53,181 nt of DNA from Bdellovibrionaceae bacterium UBA6776 (GTDB lineage: Bacteria > Bdellovibrionota > Bdellovibrionia > Bdellovibrionales > UBA1609): assembly GCA_002453155.1 (NCBI GenBank), contig DKGG01000035.1:1-53181 (forward strand), given 5' to 3'. Both the position numbers and the translations under genes were made by a program. The first letter of the stretch is position 1. Each line of letters opens with the position of its first letter. This document shows positions 50,658 through 53,181 of the stretch, piece by piece. The notes under the pieces were generated by a model. It was not told the DNA's origin and searched no databases. It saw only the letters and a list, made by a program, of their open reading frames with translations.

Positions 50658-51638
50658 ATGAAAATTTGGTTCAAAGATTACGAACTTTTTCCAAAGAAAA
50701 AATTAAATGGAAAATCCGATCTTCTTCCTCGAAAAGGTTCGCTTTTAAAAGTGGACTGGGGAGAAGAAGTCATTGGGTACTCGGACGTGTTTCCCTGGGA
50801 AGAGTTTGGAGATTTGAATTTAGAAGAGCTCAAAAAGGAACTGATTCAAGCGACTCCAGACTTTTCTTTGGTGAAAAGCCCACTTCTGAAAAGAGCTTTG
50901 GAACGGTCCCTTTTGGATGGCCAGGCTCGAAAAGAAAAGAATTCCTTGTTTCAAGATTTCTCCGTCCCGGAAAGTCATGGACTTCTCCCCATGAACAGCA
51001 CCGTTGAAGATTTGAACGCATTCAGAGACATGGGCTTTCGAGTCTTTAAGTTGAAGTTGACTGGTCAACCCCTGGTCGATCTTCCGCAGACGCTTTCCAT
51101 ACTCAATGCCCTTCTTCCAGAAGAAAAATTGCGCTTGGATTTCAATGGCCTTTTAAGCATGGATGAATTCTTACAGGTTTTACGAGCCCTGAATGATCAC
51201 TCTTCAAAAATTTCCCAACTGGATTTGATCGAAGATCCATGGAGCGCTGGAAATGCAGATGTAGACAGCTTTCGCCTTCCGAAGCAGTTGCGAGAAAAAT
51301 TTGCCAGTGATTTTTGTGAACATCCCAGTTGGAAACACAAGGTGGTTAAATCCGCACGACAATTTAGCGACCGACTTTTTTCATTTTCAAACCGTGTGAT
51401 CGTCACCCACAGCATGGATCACACTTTAGGTCAGGCCTTTTCCCTTTACGAATCCGGTGTTCTCAATCAAAAGCGACCGGCACCTGAAGTCCACGGCGTG
51501 GCTCGCGCTCAAGTTTATAAGTCGACAGATTTTGATTGGAGCTGGGAAGGAAGTGGTCCTTCCCCCACGCCGCCACAGGGAACCGGCATTGGATTTGATG
51601 AAATTCTCCGTGGAATTTCATGGGAACCTCTTTCATGA
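50658..51638 (+). CDS. menC: o-Succinylbenzoate synthase
   Basis: This enolase-superfamily enzyme dehydrates SHCHC. The 326-residue protein shows the catalytic Lys motif FKLKLTG, the metal-ligand segments LRLDFNG, LIEDPWSAG and FASDFCEHPS, and a second Lys in WKHKVVKSA. Overall similarity to MenC is low, as is common in this family, and the assignment is secured by its place between menA and menE. Confidence 0.88.
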   Translation: MKIWFKDYELFPKKKLNGKSDLLPRKGSLLKVDWGEEVIGYSDVFPWEEFGDLNLEELKKELIQATPDFSLVKSPLLKRALERSLLDGQARKEKNSLFQDFSVPESHGLLPMNSTVEDLNAFRDMGFRVFKLKLTGQPLVDLPQTLSILNALLPEEKLRLDFNGLLSMDEFLQVLRALNDHSSKISQLDLIEDPWSAGNADVDSFRLPKQLREKFASDFCEHPSWKHKVVKSARQFSDRLFSFSNRVIVTHSMDHTLGQAFSLYESGVLNQKRPAPEVHGVARAQVYKSTDFDWSWEGSGPSPTPPQGTGIGFDEILRGISWEPLS

Positions 51639-52891
51639 AGTCCTTAGCGCGCCCTTTGGTCTTTCGTACAAAGGATTCCGGGAAGGAACTTGCAAAATAT
51701 TGGAAAAGAACCCGCGACTCACTTTGGCTTGAGCCTCTTTTGACCTCCAAAGAAAAGTCTTTATTAGCGGATTTGATTTCCAGAACTTCCATGGACCCAC
51801 GTCCTTGGGTTTGGTTTTCCTCTTCGGGCTCTACCAGCGATGGAGGCTTAAAGTTTTTCGCCCACACTCGAGAGTCTTTGACGGCCGCTGCACGAGGCGC
51901 CAATCAGCACCTCCGCACTTCCTCTGAAGATGTGGTTGTGAACTTTTTGCCGCTCTTTCATGTGGGAGGATTCTCCACTTGGCTGCGCAGTGAACTGGGT
52001 GGCTATACTTGGAAACACCGACCTCTTAAAAAATGGAGTCCATCTAAGGCTTGGGAAGTTTTAAATTCTGAAGAGGCCACTTTGACTTCTTTGGTTCCGA
52101 CCCAAATTCATGACTTGGTCAGTTTAAATTTGAATGCGCCCCGGTCCTTACGAGCCGTGATCATTGGTGGCGGCAAACTGGATTCTGATCTTTACCGAAA
52201 AGCTCGAGCTTTAGGTTGGCTCCTTCTTCCCAGCTATGGAATGACCGAGTTGGGATCTCAAGTGGCCACAGCAAGTTTGAAAAGTGTAAACTTGGATGAG
52301 GTCTTTGTAGAGGACTCTGATTCCTACACTTTGACCTGGCTTCCCCACATCACTCAGATTCAAAAGTGTGATGGCAAATGGCGAATCCAGTCCCCTGCCT
52401 GCGCCACTTTAAAAGTTCAAATATCACCGGAGAAGGCATTTTCACTGGAGCTCTTTCAACGAAATGGCGAAGTCTTTGTGGAAGATGAATTGATCGTGGA
52501 TGGGAAAAATCGCACCTTGCAGGCACTGGGGCGTAAAGATGAGGTTGTGAAAGTCAAAGGGGAGTTAGTTTCCCTCAATCAATTGACTTCGAAATTGAAA
52601 TCTTATGTTGCGCGATTCTTTGATGGGACTTTGGAGTTTGAAATTTGCAACTTTTCACATCCCCGCTTGGAAAATGAATTGGTTTTGTTTTTAGAGCAGA
52701 AGGGTCTTTTTGAAATGCACCCACATTTTTTGAAAATCCAAAAACTCTTGAAAGAGTTCAATTCTCAGCAAAAACCTTGGGAAAGAATTGTTCGCGTGGA
52801 GTGGCTTCCCCAGTTTACCCGCTCGCCCTTGGGAAAAGTTAAAAAGAATTTGCTGGCTTCACAATTCGAAGATTGTTGTCTTGAAGACTGA
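51635..52891 (+). CDS. menE: o-Succinylbenzoate-CoA ligase
   Basis: This adenylate-forming enzyme makes OSB-CoA, the MenB substrate. ATG 51635 overlaps the menC stop (ATGA) and gives 418 residues. The phosphate-binding loop reads FSSSGSTSDGGLKFFAH rather than the usual TSGTTGxPK. LPSYGMTELGSQVA and GRKDEVVKVKGELVSLNQL are the other ligase motifs. It ends the men operon. Confidence 0.88.
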   Translation: MKSLARPLVFRTKDSGKELAKYWKRTRDSLWLEPLLTSKEKSLLADLISRTSMDPRPWVWFSSSGSTSDGGLKFFAHTRESLTAAARGANQHLRTSSEDVVVNFLPLFHVGGFSTWLRSELGGYTWKHRPLKKWSPSKAWEVLNSEEATLTSLVPTQIHDLVSLNLNAPRSLRAVIIGGGKLDSDLYRKARALGWLLLPSYGMTELGSQVATASLKSVNLDEVFVEDSDSYTLTWLPHITQIQKCDGKWRIQSPACATLKVQISPEKAFSLELFQRNGEVFVEDELIVDGKNRTLQALGRKDEVVKVKGELVSLNQLTSKLKSYVARFFDGTLEFEICNFSHPRLENELVLFLEQKGLFEMHPHFLKIQKLLKEFNSQQKPWERIVRVEWLPQFTRSPLGKVKKNLLASQFEDCCLED

Positions 52892-53181
52892 TGTCTGTTT
52901 CTTCAGATCAGATCCTTGATGTCGACGTTTGCAAATAGACCACAACTCCCCAGTCTAAATTCCTTTCCTTACTCTTCCAGCCCTTATAGCAATTTTATCA
53001 ATTCTTTTTTTTGGGATTTGAAATTTATAAATCCAGACACGCTCATCCATGGGCTCACAAGAATTTTTCTTTTGGAAAAATCGCATCCTGTTTTTTTGAG
53101 GTCTGTTCTTGTGTATAAGTTCCTATTTCCCAAATCCATATTTCATAGAAGCGGACACGTCCATCCATGAACTCTTCCAGC
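52892..53181 (-). repeat. Right-end copy of the dispersed repeat family
   Basis: Read on the minus strand from the window end, this holds module B (GCTGGAAGAGTTCATGGATG, then GTGTCCGCTTCTATGAAAT), then module A (GACCTCAAAAAAACAGGATG), then a segment ending GAGCCCATGGATGAGCGTGT and an inverted copy of the 1047-1068 segment (plus strand at 53018: GATTTGAAATTTATAAA). A minus-strand frame from 53168 to 53055 (starts MDGRVRFYEIW) is open beyond the window edge, but other copies break it. No gene is called here. Confidence 0.75.

Noticed and set aside
1..53181. tRNA, rRNA or integrase/attachment sites
   Set aside because: None was recognised by eye. A tRNAscan or Infernal search would be needed to exclude small RNAs.

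Overview
The window looks like a chromosomal segment of a Bdellovibrio-like bacterium (Bdellovibrionota). This is inferred from gene content: a TIGR02147-family regulator, PilT and PilZ proteins, many small secreted or lipoprotein genes of unknown function, DUF222-like HNH proteins, and very tight gene packing with ATGA overlaps. No rRNA, tRNA or CRISPR array was seen. Base composition is moderate and fairly even, except for a more AT-rich accessory stretch at about 12.8-16.8 kb.

Layout. 0-1.4 kb: the 3' part of an HNH endonuclease gene followed by a mosaic of dispersed repeats. 1.4-8.0 kb: two divergent DNA-maintenance operons, pgpA-cinA/pncC-recA (minus) and pilT-recX-alaS (plus), whose start codons lie about 10 bp apart. 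8.1-12.8 kb: CBS-domain protein, ureohydrolase, mutY, a TolB-like propeller protein and a secreted protein. 12.8-16.8 kb: an accessory island with small secreted proteins, a P-loop kinase, a GNAT gene and at least three gene remnants. 16.8-24.9 kb: methyltransferase, DEAD-box helicase, hydrolase, poly(A) polymerase I with a tatA-like small gene, transketolase and adenosine deaminase. 24.8-29.2 kb: nth-doxX-thiBPQ (thiamine ABC importer). 29.3-38.1 kb: GNAT, lipoprotein, elbB, a PilZ protein, an HExxH secreted protein opposite a TIGR02147 regulator, citrate synthase, a degenerate SpoIIE-type phosphatase and a SirB1-like protein.

38.1-52.9 kb is an isoprenoid-quinone region. It holds a polyprenyl diphosphate synthase, a UbiA-family prenyltransferase, a hotdog thioesterase that may be the DHNA-CoA thioesterase, menG/ubiE, a DAHP synthase, and a compact plus-strand menF-menD-menH-(small gene)-menB-menA-menC-menE operon. 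Together these cover the classical route from chorismate to menaquinone. A second, full-length HNH gene and a dicarboxylate/amino-acid symporter are interposed. The last 290 bp again hold the dispersed repeat family seen at the left end.

The least explained signals are non-coding. (1) Two structured elements directly after stop codons (16813-16911 and 34863-34993) share a core but have unrelated, self-complementary outer arms. (2) A mosaic repeat family occurs at both ends of the window, with a 31-bp module repeated near the second HNH gene. The most interesting protein-level signal is the SpoIIE-type phosphatase that has lost expected metal-binding aspartates.
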